Assembly: GCA_022453515.1 (NCBI GenBank)
Contig: JAJNNY010000004.1
Span: 806,001-870,000 of the forward strand
DNA: 64,000 nt
Source: Astrocystis sublimbata
Taxonomy: Eukaryota > Ascomycota > Sordariomycetes > Xylariales > Xylariaceae
Direction: 5' to 3'
Shown here: piece after piece, positions 47,923-61,170 of the stretch
How the letters are laid out: each line of letters opens with the position of its first letter
Position numbering within the stretch: position 1 is the stretch's first letter
The notes under the pieces: generated by a model
The model's input: only the letters and a program-made list of their open reading frames with translations
The model's database searches: none
What the model was told of the DNA's origin: nothing
Translations under genes and position numbers: made by a program

Positions 47923-50900
47923 ATTGCTTGTTTCGCACTAGATGTCAGCATGAGAAAAATTTTCGCCACATGGGAGGGCAGTACCGTGAAGCTACCGACC
48001 GATCTTCTCTATGGTAGTATTGTGACTTGCTACGCTTGAATTTAATCTTACGTGTTGTGGGATTTCTTCGTAGCGTGGTCGACAAACCAGGCGAGAAGCC
48101 TGTCTCTTCTCAATGTAATTCCAAAGAAGAAACATGCTCACATTATATTGGTAGCATCTTTGTAAATCCCAAGTCTAATGTGGTCGGAAGATCCTTGATC
48201 TCTGCGACGGACCTCCTGTTTGCAGTCATCGCTCTAATGAAGCTCCGTTGTTGCCCTCGTAAAATACCCAGCTCATCCTAAGGACGGCCTTAAGATATAC
48301 TACTGCGTGGGTCATGTTCTGGGTTGATTAGCCATAGCAAGCGCACTCTTTATGTTTTAAGGATCGAACTTAGCATGTAGATCAATACATTGATCCAGAT
48401 CGGAGGCTCCACGATCACAGTACGCATTGGATGGCACCACTTTGCAAGGCACTTGATCCCAAGTAGAGATGATATTAAGGGGGGCTGAGCCATCAGAAGA
48501 GTATACCTACCTAATATGAACCGAAATATCCGCTTCTTTTTTGCAAATATGTTATACTCTTGACGAGAAACAACTGATCAAGTAAGATCACTCGGTGCCT
48601 TGCTTCCTCCACGACAGGAGATGAAGCTGGTCCTCGGAATTTGAGCAGCAGAATAGGGGTTACGTCAATAGGGGTGGAAGAGCATTTGTCAGATCTTAGA
48701 CAACTGAGCCAAATACATAGGACTTTGTAACTACCCAGGTATCTTATAGAAAAGCAAATCACATGAAAGTCGACCTATTGAATACTTGAAATTGCTCTGT
48801 TGATCACCCGGTTGATGATTCATGTTGACTTGACTTTCCCCCCTTTTTATTCATACAACCTCTCTAAATGAATGATCAGCTCACCTGCCATGGAGTAACG
48901 GGAAGCGACCCTCCAAATCGTATTAACGCCCTCAAAGGATCCTCAACAGCTTAGTATAGATCTGAGGATTGTAATCATCATTATGTTGCTGGCAATTCAA
49001 TCGATGTCGGGGTTTGACGCTTCGCATCTTAGATTAGCTGCTGCTCGACGCTTCTCTCTGAAGGGTTGGGCAGGTCAAATCTGCAATAGTAAGAATTAAA
49101 GGTATAACCAAGCCTTTGTATTACATTTCGCTGGCAACGCTTCATATTATAAGGGAGGTATGTGTTATGACTTTGATCGGACTCGTTATACATACGGAAT
49201 TTCCGGCTCTAAACCCCGGCTGCTGCACAGCTACAATATCGTGACACATAGACTCTGGTGTGTCTCGAGTTAATCACGAGGGTGAGAGCCTCATGACTTG
49301 ACGGATACACTTAGTACAGAATGAGTGATCGATGATATCAATGAGTTCCTTACGATTGAGGGGGTACCTATGTGAACAAGAATAGCCGGCCCCGTTGTGT
49401 CAATATTTAACTTGATTTGCAGCAAGCTAGTTTATAAGTACTATTTTGCTAGTCTAGATCCCGTGTCAACTCTGGTGGTCCCTTACAGCGTGAAAATTAG
49501 CGAGATAACAACATCCTCTTACGGAAGCTGAGATCGGACAAGCTGATTTTTCAACAGGACAATTGACCTGGTACATGAATATGTGCACTTGGGGAGTAAT
49601 ATAGGCACAATGTCATCAGTTCTATAATAGAAATACACTGCTGTAGTTGTTCCACAATATGGTTATGCAAACGAAAATAATATCTACTATCGTCATAAGT
49701 TGTGTAGTGAAATAAATGTGGTCGTTTTCGGAACATTCAAGTCTTCAACCTGAGGACTGGACCTCAATCGAATCGGCCAGTATAACAATGAACATCAGAT
49801 TTCTACACTTTTCCATTGTCTTGTGATGTAACCCACCACCTAGTTGCATTAAGTCGCCTATTTTAGGAGTTTGTTAGGTGCTCACATTGAGTGCAAAGAC
49901 TGTCTACCCCGTTGGACGTATTGCAAAAAGGGAATCCCAACTCCAAGAAAAACCAAAGACTGCATAAAAATGACCTGCTATATCTGTTCATTAAACGGAT
50001 GCTTACACTCTAATACAAAAGTATACTGGCGCGTTGTTCGTCGGTCTGACCCAGTAATCAAGGTTCCGTGCCATCAATGAGGAGACTCAGTTGTGCGGCA
50101 TTCTGCATCAGAATGAGTTACAGATGCGCGAGGTTTATTTCCCGACCTTGTTCATCTTTGAAAAAGATGAAGACGGGGAGTGTTGCTAATCGTAGAATAG
50201 GGACACTGACTTTTGAGTTGCGACAATATGAGGATGGGCCGCAGAATTGAAGTATTTCAAACAACAAGATACTGGGCGGATATGTAGTCAGGCAAGTAAA
50301 CGAGATAGCTGCGCCCTCAGAAAACCCTATTCAAGTATCAATGCTATCCTATGATTATTGTTACGGCCAGTATGTAGTTCCAGACAATTAACTCAGCATG
50401 AAATGAACATGTTTGTTATGAATAATATATGACCACTGAGGCTTTAAAAGTTAACAAGGGTCTTTCTTTAGTATCTAGTTACGAGCTGCCTACCTTGCAA
50501 CTTCATCAGTAAGAATGTTCTATCTACCAAGGTAGTCTTCGTTCCCTAACGCGGGATGCCACTCGACAGTTGTTCAATAATTGCTCGCGCTTTAGGGACT
50601 TGGTTCAGTTGCTTCCTATGCAGGTTGAATTTTAATTAATATAGGCTTGGATACATACCAGACCAATGCCTCTGCTACACCACCTCCGTCGTTTCCATGC
50701 CGCCACCGCTCGATCAACCTTGGGTAGAAATCTGTTGGCTACTGAACATAGGCCGCTTCGTCGCAGTGGTTGTTGAGCTCTATACGGCCCAATAGAAATG
50801 GTAATTACGCAGTCACTATCCACTCACTAAGAGTAGACTTTTTATATTATAGAGATGTCAAGGAGTAGAAAAACCTGTGGATAAAATGTCCTTACAATTT

Positions 50901-51198
50901 GAGGATGATGTGCCGAAGGGTCAGACTTGAGCTCTGTATCAATAATGATTGAGCTGCAAAGATACACTCGCGGACGGAATAGCAAGAGCTGAGTATCGAT
51001 AAAATATAGGGTTGATTCCTTCTGTAATGGTAGTTATTCTTTATTTGAGAGAAGATCGGAGTAGGAAGAGTGAAATAGAGCGCGTGTCCTATAACGCCGA
51101 GGCTCGGTGAAGTTGAAAATTCCGGCAGCATCGATGAGTCACTCAATATTACGGATGACACTGGTGTTAAACGGCAATTATGAAGGGTCCAGATTTAT
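47923..51198. other. Gene-poor AT-rich stretch
   Basis: About 3.3 kb between ARPC5 and the methyltransferase gene. The 48300-50900 part is AT-rich with short frames only. A sequence at 48362-48371 resembles a tRNA B box on the minus strand but is one base short and has no A box. Nothing convincing is present. Confidence 0.5.
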
Positions 51199-52400
51199 TT
51201 ATTTATTCTCTAGGATATCTTTCAGATTGATCTCACCACTGCCACGGGGTAACGGCTTAGCCTGATCTTTCGACTCCTTCCACCCTATCATGTGAATGAT
51301 TCGGAAAGTTGCTGGTACAGTGCCGTCGTCGTTGCCGTGGAGCTCGCGGTATATGGCGTCGGCGGCCAACAGCACATCCCTCCGAATGGGCCCCATCTCT
51401 CTGCCGAGAACGGCGTTGTTCTCGCCCATGGCCTGCAAATCCTGCATTAGGGCAAAGCTGTCGGGATAGCCAACCACGATGTCCTCTACGTCGACGGTCA
51501 ACATCTTGAAGCCGGATTTCCCAAGCAGCCCGCCGACGTCTCGGACATCAGCCAGTGGCGAGACATGAGGTGATATACCGCCCCGCCTCTCCTGGTCGGC
51601 TAACATGAGCGATGTCCGCAGCTCGTAAAGGGTGTCACCCCCAAGCATGGCGCCGATGAATGCGCAGTCAGGCTTCAGGACGTTGTTGATCTGGGCGAGA
51701 ACACCCGGCAGATCATTGATCCAGTGCATGCTCAGAGAGCTGAGGACCAGGTCGAAGGTGTTGGAGTCGTAGGGCAGAGTCTCCTCACTGGCCAGAACCT
51801 CTCTCGTCATGTTGATCTGTTGGTTGAAGCCGAGGTCGGCATCCCGGTAGAGCATGGTCTCGGAGGAGTCGACGGCCAGCAGATGGTCTATCTTGTTCGC
51901 TATCGGGTCCGAGACGGGCGTCTCCGGGTTCGGGTCGGGGTTCTCGCGCGCCAGGGCCCTCGCAATGTTGCACGAGTTGGCGCCGAAGTCTAGCACGCGC
52001 GAATAGCGGCGCTTGATGTCCTGCACGCACACGATTAGTATGAAAACCAAATCCGAGACATTGTCGCAAAGCCAGTGCCAAGAGAAGCTGGGCACATAAA
52101 GTGGCAGAACAACGGGCGGACAGCGAACAAGACATGCCGTACCAACAACCTCTCGCACACACGCATAGCCACCTCATCTTTCAGGTAGTCGACGGTGCGG
52201 CCGTCCTCAACATGACGAGCGGCGCGCTCCTTCTGCGACCACTTGGTGCGGCGGTTGAAGACTTGATGGACAGGCGGTGCGGCGGCCTGGAAGGCGTACG
52301 AGCGCCGGGCGCAGTGCGTAACAGCAACAGCCGGGCGCGATAGGCCCAAACTATGAATGTGTCGGCATAGTGGTGTCGTTCGGTGAGCCGTGGACATCAT
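51199..52400 (-). CDS. Mitochondrial NDUFAF5-type methyltransferase (complex I assembly)
   Basis: A class I SAM-dependent methyltransferase-fold protein related to NDUFAF5, a mitochondrial matrix factor for assembly of respiratory complex I (and to bacterial BioC). In animals NDUFAF5 hydroxylates an arginine of NDUFS7. Exons 52400-52143 and 52020-51199 give 1,080 nt (359 aa). The N terminus is Arg/Ser/Ala-rich without acids, as in mitochondrial presequences. The family mark VFNRRTKWSQKERAARH follows. The SAM-binding motif I is RVLDFGANSCN in exon 2, with the acidic motif II at LLAVDSSETML. Motif IV is FDLVLSSLSMHWINDLPG, followed by LKPDCAFIGAMLGGDTL. The ATG pair at 52400/52397 fits the presequence; the upstream extension is not family-like. 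It is divergent to the AP-2 alpha gene. Confidence 0.92.
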
Positions 52401-53294
52401 CCTCCCAGACTCGGTGTTGTGTCTTGTCACATGGTGATTTGGGCAAAGTGAGATGGACTGAAGCTTTGAACAGTTACACAAGATATTGCGCCTAGAATGG
52501 TGACGTCCGGCCTGGAGCTAAGGTGCTCCACTAGGTGTCTACTTACACAAGGCACCTGCCGAGCCTGCATGAGCTTAGCAATGGCCCAACTGCTCATACC
52601 CCGCACAGTAGGGAATATACGCTGACACAGTACCAGGTACGAATAGCATTACGATCTGATAGGTTGGGTTGGAGTATGCAGCATCGCTGTACCGAGAACA
52701 ACGCCAGGATCCTATCGCTACCTTAACCGTTACAGTACCACCACGGCAAGCTTTATTGTTCCTTCGTCAACCTCGGATCTTCGTGTACGTGTACGAGTAG
52801 CAGCATATGTGCCTTTTGCCATTTGACTTCGCTATCGCATCACTCTCCAAGCAAGCCGCTCGCTCGACCGTTTCCATTGCCGGCCCGTGGCTGCACATCT
52901 ACCTAAGACTTAATCAAGGTACTTAGCGATCCCGACCGACCCCTGGCTGGCCCCCGAAGCCCATCCCTCCCAGAAGCCCGTCCGGCGCCTCCAGTCTTGC
53001 CTCCATCACTTTCGCGACTGAGACGATCGATCCGGCAGGTTCCGGCTCGATCATGTTGCTGCATTGACCGACTTGGCCTACCATGAGTGGCGCAAACCGA
53101 GCCGCGCTGTCTACACTTCTTGAAACTCTACCATAGACACGCTTTCCCCGATCTCTGCTGCGCCTATCCCAACCCCACGACTCGGTCCGTATTATCGGGA
53201 GTGGCGGTGTGTTGGTGTGCGAACCCAAGCGCAAGCGACCCGTCATCAACTTGGTTATCACAAATCCACCAGAGCCATCGCATACATCTGAATC
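52401..53294. other. Divergent promoter region, NDUFAF5-type gene and AP-2 alpha
   Basis: About 890 bases shared by two divergent genes. No TATA element is obvious. Overlapping frames on the minus strand (52923-53471) antisense to the AP-2 leader have no domain. Confidence 0.5.
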
Positions 53295-56200
53295 ATGGCG
53301 TCGTCGGCAGCATCCGGCTTCCTTGGCCGCTCCGGCAACAACAACTCCAACATGCGAGGCCTTGTCCAGTTCATCGCCGATCTCAGAAATGCGCGAGCGA
53401 GGGATCTGGAGGAGAAGAGAATCAATAAAGAGCTGGCAAACATTCGGTTCGTGTCCATCGCCACCTACCATCTACCACCGCAGCGGTTGTCATAGTCGTC
53501 GTTGTCGTTGTCGCTGTCGCTGTGCTAGTAGACGTTGGGAATACCGTGCTGACGTAACACTCTCGCACACAGCCAAAAGTTTAAGGGTGTGTTACCGTCT
53601 GGAGATTGTATCCTGCGAGAAGACAGCCTATGTATACTAACATGTTGCAACTAGATGGTAGCTTGAGCGGTTACCACAAGAAGAAGTATGTCTGCAAGGT
53701 AATTATGCCCTCCCACGCCGACAACCCTCTGCCTGTCCTAATTGTGATAGCTCTTGTACATCTATATCCTGGGCTGGAATGTCGACTTCGGGCACCTCGA
53801 GGCCGTCAATCTCATCTCGGCCAGCAAGTACTCCGAAAAACAAATCGGGTACTTGGCGATGACCTTATTTCTCCACGAGAAACACGAATTGCTGCACTTG
53901 GTTGTCAATAGTATACGAAAGGACCTTCTAGACCACAACGAACTGTTCAACTGCCTGGCCTTGCACGCCATTGCCAATGTGGGAGGCAGGGAAATGGGAG
54001 AAGCTCTGAGCGGCGAAGTTCACAGGCTTTTGATCTCGCCGTACGTCGTTGTGTAACCCTTTCCCGTAGACGGTGGCTAACCGCAACACACAGCACATCC
54101 AAGGCTTTCGTGAAGAAGAAGGCCGCCCTCACTCTTCTGCGTCTATACCGGAAGCACCCTGATATAATACAGCCTCAGTGGGCCGAACGTATAATATCCC
54201 TGATGGATGACGCCGACCTCGGTGTCGCCTTGTCCGTGACGTCGCTGGTCATGGCCGTTGCACAAGACAACCCAGACCAGTACAAGGGCGCATATGTCAA
54301 GGCGGCATCGCGGCTCAAGCGGATACTTGTCGATGGCGATTATTCACACGATTACCTGTATTACAAAGTCCCCTGTCCCTGGATTCAGGTCAAACTTCTT
54401 CGTTTACTACAATACTTTTCGCCTTCAGGTGGGTGACTCGAGGTCCTCGATGTATCTGTGAGTGTTGCTAACCCGAGCCTTAGAGGATAGTCATGTTCGC
54501 GAGATGATCAGAGAGTCATTGCAGAAGATATTGAATTTGGCCATGGAGTCAAACAAGAATGTGCAGCAGAATAACGCTCAAAATGCTGTCTTGTTTGAAG
54601 CCATCAACCTCATTATTCATCTAGATACCGAACACGCCTTGATGAAGCAGATTTCGTCCCGACTCGGTCGATTCATAACGTCCCGAGAGACCAATGTTCG
54701 CTATCTTGGCCTGGAAGCCATGACACATCTTGCCGCTCGAGCTGAGAACTTAGGTCCTATCAAGCAGCATCAAGAGGTCATCCTCGGCTCACTTAAAGAT
54801 AGGGATATCAGCGTACGCAGGAAAGGTCTTGACTTGCTATATAGTATGTGCGACTCGACCAACTCTGGTCCGATCGTAGCAGAGCTGCTCCAGTATCTCC
54901 AGAACGCGGATTTCGCTATCCGCGAGGAGATGGCTCTAAAGATCGCGATTTTGACGGAGAAATACGCTACCGACATTCAGTGGTATATCAATGTTTCACT
55001 GCGGCTGGTGGCCGTTGCGGGCGATCATCTGAGTGACGAAGTCTGGCAACGCGTTATCCAGATCGTTACGAACAATGAGGAACTGCAGGTATACGCAGCG
55101 AAGAATACTCTTCAACACGTCAAGCAGGACCATTGCCATGAAACCCTGGTAAAGATAGGCGCGTATATTCTGGGCGAGTTCGGACATTTGATTGCAGAAG
55201 ACAAAGGGTGCAGTCCCATCGAACAATTTCTCGCCTTGTCGGGTAAGCTGTCGGCATGTTCTCCTAGCACGCGTGCGATGATTCTGTCCTCGTTTGTCAA
55301 ATTCGTGAACCTGTTTCCCGAGATCAAGCCGCAGCTTCTTCACGTCTTCGAGATCTACTCCCACACCTTGGATTCGGAGCTTCAGCAGCGGGCGTGCGAA
55401 TACTTGACCCTTGCGAGTCTTCCCACCGACGACCTTCTGCGAACCGTTTGCGATGAGATGCCACCTTTCCCTGAACGACAGTCCGCGTTACTGTCGAGAC
55501 TTCATTCCAAGCACGCTAGTACGAGCGACAAGCGAACATGGGTCGTGGGAGGCAAAGATGCCAATGTTGATAACTCGGAGCTGAATATGACTAAGCAACC
55601 AGGGTTGAAGAGGGCTTTCAGTTCCAACATGGGGACCAACGGCGATGGTGCTGGCAATGGCACTCCCAATGGCCAAACGAATGGCACCAACGGCCATACC
55701 AATGATCTTGCTGGTCTTGATATGAACGCTGGTCCGAACCCTGAAAAGCTGTTGAAGGCACCAAACCTAGCCAGTGCTGCCCATCTGTCTCCTGGTTGGG
55801 AACCGGGATACAACAAATTGCTTCTTAAAGCCGACGGGATATTATTCGAGGATGGGCAATTCCAGGTTGGTGTTCGATCTGAATACCGTGGGCAGATGGC
55901 CTGCCTCATACTATACTTCCTCAACAAGACACCCGCCACCATTGGCTCCTTCACAACCACACTTGATTTGGATGATAGCGAGAGGACTAAGTTGACCTGG
56001 GACGTCAAGGCATTACCAGACAGCAGCATACCACAAGGAGGACAGGCAAGGCAAGTCATCATGTTTGAAGCTAAGAAGGTTTTCAACAAGGCCCCGACAG
56101 TTCGAATTAGCTATCTTGCAGGTGCTTTGCAAGCATTGACATTAAAACTTCCATTGACTGCTCATAAGTTTATGGATCCAGCTGAGTTATCTGCCGACGA

Positions 56201-56680
56201 CTTCTTCAAGAGATGGAAGCAGATCGGCGGGGCACCCCGTGAAGCCCAGGCCATCATTGGCCTCAAGAGTGGGAAGGAATCGACACGAGAGATACATAAC
56301 ACATTTGTCCGTAAGGTGATCTCAGGTTTTAGATGGGGAGTTTTGGATGGAGTCGATCCCAACACGAAGAACTTCGTCGGTGCAAGTGTTATGCATACCG
56401 CCGAAGGTGGCAAGTTCGGCTGCTTGTTGAGACTAGAGCCGAACTACGCGTCCCAGGTAAGCCTCCCTTATGAGCATATAATCTTGACCTCAATCACACA
56501 ACTAACACGCAACAGATGGTACGGCTTACTATCAGAGCTACGGATGAGAGTGTGCCTGATGTGCTGATGAAATTGATGGAGGAAAGGATTTCGGCGGGAG
56601 TTTCCAAAGTGCTTGCTGCTCAGGAAGCGCCTACGCGCAGGGAGATTACAGATGCTTTTAGTAACGTGTTGGTGACTTGA
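53295..56680 (+). CDS. APL3: AP-2 clathrin adaptor complex, alpha subunit
   Basis: The large alpha-adaptin of the AP-2 complex, acting in endocytosis at the plasma membrane. Exons 53295-53446, 53573-53586 (14 nt), 53655-53698, 53751-54040, 54094-54428, 54484-56456 and 56516-56680 total 2,973 nt (990 aa), the normal length. The trunk (adaptin N-terminal domain) begins with MRGLVQFIADLRNAR and KKYVCKLLYIYILGW and runs to about residue 600. A Gly/Asn/Thr-rich hinge (repeats of NGT and TNG) lies near residues 660-700. The immunoglobulin-like appendage begins around residue 750 (FEDGQFQVGVRSEYRG). The platform subdomain reaches the end, with KRWKQIGG and WGVLDGVDPNTKNFVGA. All junctions keep frame. 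Confidence 0.96.
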
Positions 56681-57515
56681 GGTAGATAACCCAGGGGTAA
56701 TTTGAACAAATATAGTCAATATACAAATATAGCTAGTGTGCGTAATGGTGTTCGAGCAGAAGCAAGTCTTATTAAGTGCCTTTGGTAGTTGTCAGAGTTG
56801 TCCATTAAGTCACACATCATCAATAGCCCAAGTCTTTTCCCACCTGAGATCGTGTTAGTCTCTGTTTAATCTAGCATTATGGTGTGTGTTTGCCTCCTCA
56901 ACCTTAGGTACCTACTTTCCCAAGCTGTATGGCTTGTAGCTAAGTACCTGCCTACCAGACTGGTGTGTCTATTGACTTGCCCAGGTGCGCAGTCCCTCAA
57001 ATCAGCCATCCTACCTGCACCTACCTTGCCTTGATTGAGTTCACTTTGTAACTAGGTAGTAGTCATTTGATTGGGCAGCAAGTACCAACTTCGACTTGTT
57101 TATCTCTTGGTTACCCAGCAGACAGTTTGTCAGCCTCGAAACAATTTTGTGCAACTTTGAACGCCTGCTTTGCGCGCATTATGCGAGTATCCATTCCTTC
57201 AACCCTACGACATCATCACGACATCATCATATCTCCCACCTTTTGCATGGCTGTGTGAATCGCAACAAGATGGGGAGTCCATGCGCGCCATTGGCCAGTC
57301 TTCCACCAGACCATGGTCTCGGCGACGGGCCCAACCATGCGAGAAGAAAGAATATACCACCACTACCATCCCCACTACCACCACCATCATTTGTATCATT
57401 TCCAAACTTCTCAGAATCGGAATTTGGCTCCTCTCCCCGAGTCCTCTTCACCTATCAGCACGTATTTTTCTCTGATCCCAAACCTCCCACATCACCACCG
57501 CCTCTGGCGCGGAAG
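56681..57515. other. Intergenic with promoter of the single-pass membrane protein
   Basis: No gene. AGGTACCTACTT and ACTAGGTAGTAG words occur (56905-57062). ACC/CCA-rich low-complexity sequence at 57355-57395 lies in the probable 5' leader. Confidence 0.5.
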
Positions 57516-58820
57516 ATGGTCACATTTCAGGACCAGACCGAGCCTGACACCCAGCCAAGATCCATCATGGCCTCCATGTTAGTCCGCTGGAGAGAGAAGT
57601 ACCGGGGTATGTCTTCGCAATGAGATCTTCACTATCTTGATACCAGACCGCTGACGGATGCTGCGCGATCAGTCTAGAGAGCCCAGTTCTCTTCCAGGTA
57701 CCGATGGGCCGGCGAGTTTTTTGTCTTGGGGTTGTTGTTGGTCGCCGCCACTGTCGTCGGTAAGTGATGTTCCGCAATGCAATGAATAGTGTTCCAATAT
57801 TGATATGATTCCAGTTGGCTGGGTTTTCCTGATCAAGGAAACCATCGCGTCTATGCACAGAGGATCGAATGATACGTCCGCCGCATTTCCCGAACGCAAT
57901 GATGCCACTGCGTTTCCACAGGTGATTTCGGTGCCTCCGCTGATGCCGACCGGTTCGTGGGGCCAATTGTACATTCGCGACCACGAAGGTATTTTTCGCT
58001 GCCCCCTTCCCTTCCCCGAGAAAAGGTTGTGTGCCCACCGCGCAGTCGCTGATCAAACCTACCTACTTTTCCAGTTGAAGATGCTGTGCACCATGCCACT
58101 TCCTCTGAAGATGCCGAAAAGATCACGATCGTGCACACCGTCATGGTCACCGTCACCAGCGTCCTCACAGACACAGAGCTGGAGATGCTGACGACTACCG
58201 TATTCCCGTCTACCTGCACAACATGTCATACAACGCCCATGGTCGGCGCAAGTACAAGTACTGACACCACCATCACCGATCTTCCCGGTGCGTCTTCGAC
58301 ACCAGCCACGGACGCCCTCATGACAGGCATCATGTACTGCTCCTTCACGGGCCGCCACAACGTATACACCCTCTGTCCCCGCGTGCACACCGATGCCCCA
58401 GGCATGTTGACCGGCGCCCCAGCTGCTGTGTCGTCTGCGTCCAGGGCCGGAAACCCGTTCAGCATGGTAAGAGTTGCTGTCGTGTCGCTTTGGCACTCGG
58501 TTCTTAGCATGGGGAGTGTTTTGCAGACCCAGTCATCACAGTCACAGCCACAGTCGCAGTTCTCACTTTCTCAGTCATACTCGCAGTCGCAGTCCCAGCA
58601 TTGCGGCAAATGCGCCTGCGACTGCGCTGGAACACGACAAAAGCTGGAATCCGCTGTTAACCTCGTACGACTTCAGCAGCAGCTTCTCGAAAGCCAGCGG
58701 GACGTCATCAGAGCGCACAAAAAGAGCCTCGCTCTGGCGCTGGAGACTTTGGCGAACCTGACGGCTGAGAGAAAGGCCGGTAAAGCGGCTGGGAAGTGGG
58801 GGCTGGAGCAGAGAATCTGA
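57516..58820 (+). CDS. Single-pass membrane protein, unknown function
   Basis: Exons 57516-57598, 57698-57759, 57815-57988, 58075-58466 and 58527-58820 total 1,005 nt (334 aa). A short polar N-terminal segment of about 30 residues precedes one strong membrane segment (EFFVLGLLLVAATVVVGWVFLI, split by intron 2). The remainder is Ser/Thr-rich, as in secreted or cell-wall-facing regions, with a CTTC pair and a further Cys near a YCSFTGRH stretch. The last exon has SQ-rich repeats (SQSQPQSQ, YSQSQSQ), a Cys-rich HCGKCACDC knot and then a predicted coiled coil (LVRLQQQLLESQRDVIRAHK). A start at 57516 gives a type II topology. No family recognised; the mixture of Cys knot and coiled coil suggests oligomerisation. 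Confidence 0.65.
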
Positions 58821-59668
58821 GACTCGGCCTCGGTAGTGACGGCACCTGTTATGAACGCCCTGTTGGGCTCTGTAAGACAGGATGCGAAAACTACGGCGGA
58901 TCTCGCTGGATGTGGTGGTTTAAGTCAGTGGTCTGGGATGCTTTTGTTGGTGGTGTGAGGTTGTCTGTCAAGCACATGCTGTTCTATCTATATGTTCTGG
59001 GCCACAAGTCTAGGCTGGAGGATACGGTAGGATGGGCAATGTATCACACGCATCCTGGTACTTGGTTCTCTGTTTCCCTGGAGATGTGTAAGCTGAGATC
59101 AACCAACTCCTAAGTGATCCATCGCTGGGCAGCGGATGGGACGACTGACTTCGTATTTCCACTTTCGAGAAAGGCCATCCACGCGGCTGGTAGCTGTGTA
59201 TCTTCAATAAACTGAACAGATGTCTTTCTATAAATCTTGACAAGAACGATGAATGTTTTAGACAAGGAGGAATTCTAAGACTCTCCAATCTGGCTGTTTG
59301 CAAGGTGTCTCGCACGTCTTCATGTGCAATCTCTCACTGGATGGAAACATGATAATCCAAAGCAGACAGACCTAGGCAGCGTCGTAAAAAATTTCTCGTG
59401 AAGTCGAATTAGATAATACTGAAAGCTCAAGAACCTCACCAAGGGGCCGAGATAAGTTTTGTTCAAACCTTCGTCGATACAATCAGGGTGCGATATTGCA
59501 ACACGGTATAAACACAGTATAACGACTGTATAAACACACCGCCCCGTAGCCAAGTCTCTCTCAGCACACACAGTGAGGGCGGCTTTTACCTGAGTCGTCG
59601 TCAAGCTCATGCAAAGTTGCTGCGGATTGGCCAGAGGTTCACATATTGCATGCAGCGCCTTATTCTAA
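58821..59668. other. Intergenic, no gene seen
   Basis: About 850 bases between two genes on the same strand. Short minus-strand frames (59010-59315 and 59320-59610) have no domain and are not supported. Confidence 0.5.
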
Positions 59669-60921
59669 ATGGCCGACGTCGAGGAAATGAAAATCGACCC
59701 TTCTAGAGCCGCGGCTCTCACATCGCAGATCAAGAGCGTGAGCGAGCGCATCGCTGCCGTTGGGAAGGGTCGTAATGTGAGTGGGACCTGAATTATGTCA
59801 TGCCTACCACACGCACTCCTCCTCACAGCCGGATTCCATAGTGCAAAGCACGTAATATACATATTGCTTGGAGTCGTAATTCCCAGGTTCTCCGGACGGG
59901 ATGAGACAGATCCGTTCTATTCCCCCAATATCCCACCCCAGCCCGCATGCAATGCATGGTGCAATGTAGCGAGCACGCCCTGACAGAAAACCTATATCCC
60001 AGGTCCGGCTAGTCGCCGTATCGAAGCTCAAACCGGCGAACGACGTCTTGGCCCTCGCGCAGCCTGCGCAGGGCGCGGCGGACGAGCCGCAGCTTCACTT
60101 CGGCGAGAACTATGCCCAGGAGCTGGCGCAGAAGGCGGAGCTGCTGCCGAGGAACATTCAGTGGCATTTCATCGGGGGGTTGCAGTCTGGTGAGTCAAAA
60201 GTGTAATCTTTCTCGGAAATAAGTCTTGTACATGATGTACGAAACGAGGTTGAGCATGTCGTAGATCTTCGCGGGCGAGATGGAATGCGGACAGCCTCCG
60301 AGTTGGTCCTCTTTAGCTTGATTTTTTGCTTGTCTACCCTCACGACGGAAAGTTTATGAACTAAAACAGGCAATCATGCTAATATAGTCTCCAGGCCATT
60401 GCAAGAACCTCGCGAAGATCCCCAATCTCTTCTGCGTGTCCAGCGTCGACACCTTGAAAAAAGCCCAGCTGCTAGACCGGTACCGTGGCGAACTACTTTC
60501 TGCCTCCACTTCTTCTCCCTCATCATCACCATCACCCCCGCCCGCAAAACTCAACATCCACGTCCAGGTCAACACATCCGGCGAAGCTTCCAAGTCAGGC
60601 TGTGCGCCTGGCGAGGAGACGATAGAGCTGTGCCGCGCCGTGAAGGACGCGACCAACCTGAACTTGCTGGGCCTCATGACCATCGGCGCCATCGCGCGCT
60701 CCGTGGCCACGACGGCGGAGAACGAGAACGAGGACTTCATCACCCTACGGGAGCAGAGGGACCTGGTGGCGAAGGCGTTGGGCGTGGACGGCTTGGAGCT
60801 GAGCATGGGCATGAGCGAAGACTTCGAGGGCGCGATTGCGATGGGCAGCGACGAGGTTCGGGTGGGCAGTACCATCTTTGGCACAAGGCCTAGTAAGGCC
60901 GAGGCGAAGATTAGGGAATAA
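59669..60921 (+). CDS. Pyridoxal phosphate homeostasis protein (PLPBP/YggS family)
   Basis: A cytosolic PLP-binding protein with an alanine-racemase-like TIM barrel. It buffers pyridoxal 5'-phosphate and is not a racemase. Exons 59669-59776, 60003-60189 and 60395-60921 total 822 nt (273 aa), close to the family's usual 230-270. The PLP lysine is in [11 protein letters not shown] at the start of exon 2. Next come [10 protein letters not shown] and [45 protein letters not shown] and the phosphate-binding [13 protein letters not shown] with [11 protein letters not shown] at the end. A Ser/Pro-rich loop of about 20 residues ([15 protein letters not shown]) is inserted after LLDRYRGEL, enlarging the protein relative to bacterial YggS. 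Confidence 0.95.
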
Positions 60922-61170
60922 CCGACCGAGAATAAGGGGTAGTCAGTCAGTCGCACAGCAATAGATAAACATTATCACCCTGGTTACATCCAAGACAATA
61001 CGGAAGAGCTGCTTGCTGATTAAGACTGTATATTTCATCATCTCATAATGATATATATCTATTGAATGGCGAAATTCTCAGAGATATATAGTAGAATCTA
61101 CAACTCGCTCCTGAACTCACTTTTTGCTTATATTTCCAATTCTTTTTATGCAAGAACATTAATAAACCAA

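Noticed and set aside
48355..48375. tRNA-like B box on the minus strand (AGTTCGATCC)
   Set aside because: It is one base short of the consensus, and no A box or cloverleaf pairing is found nearby.
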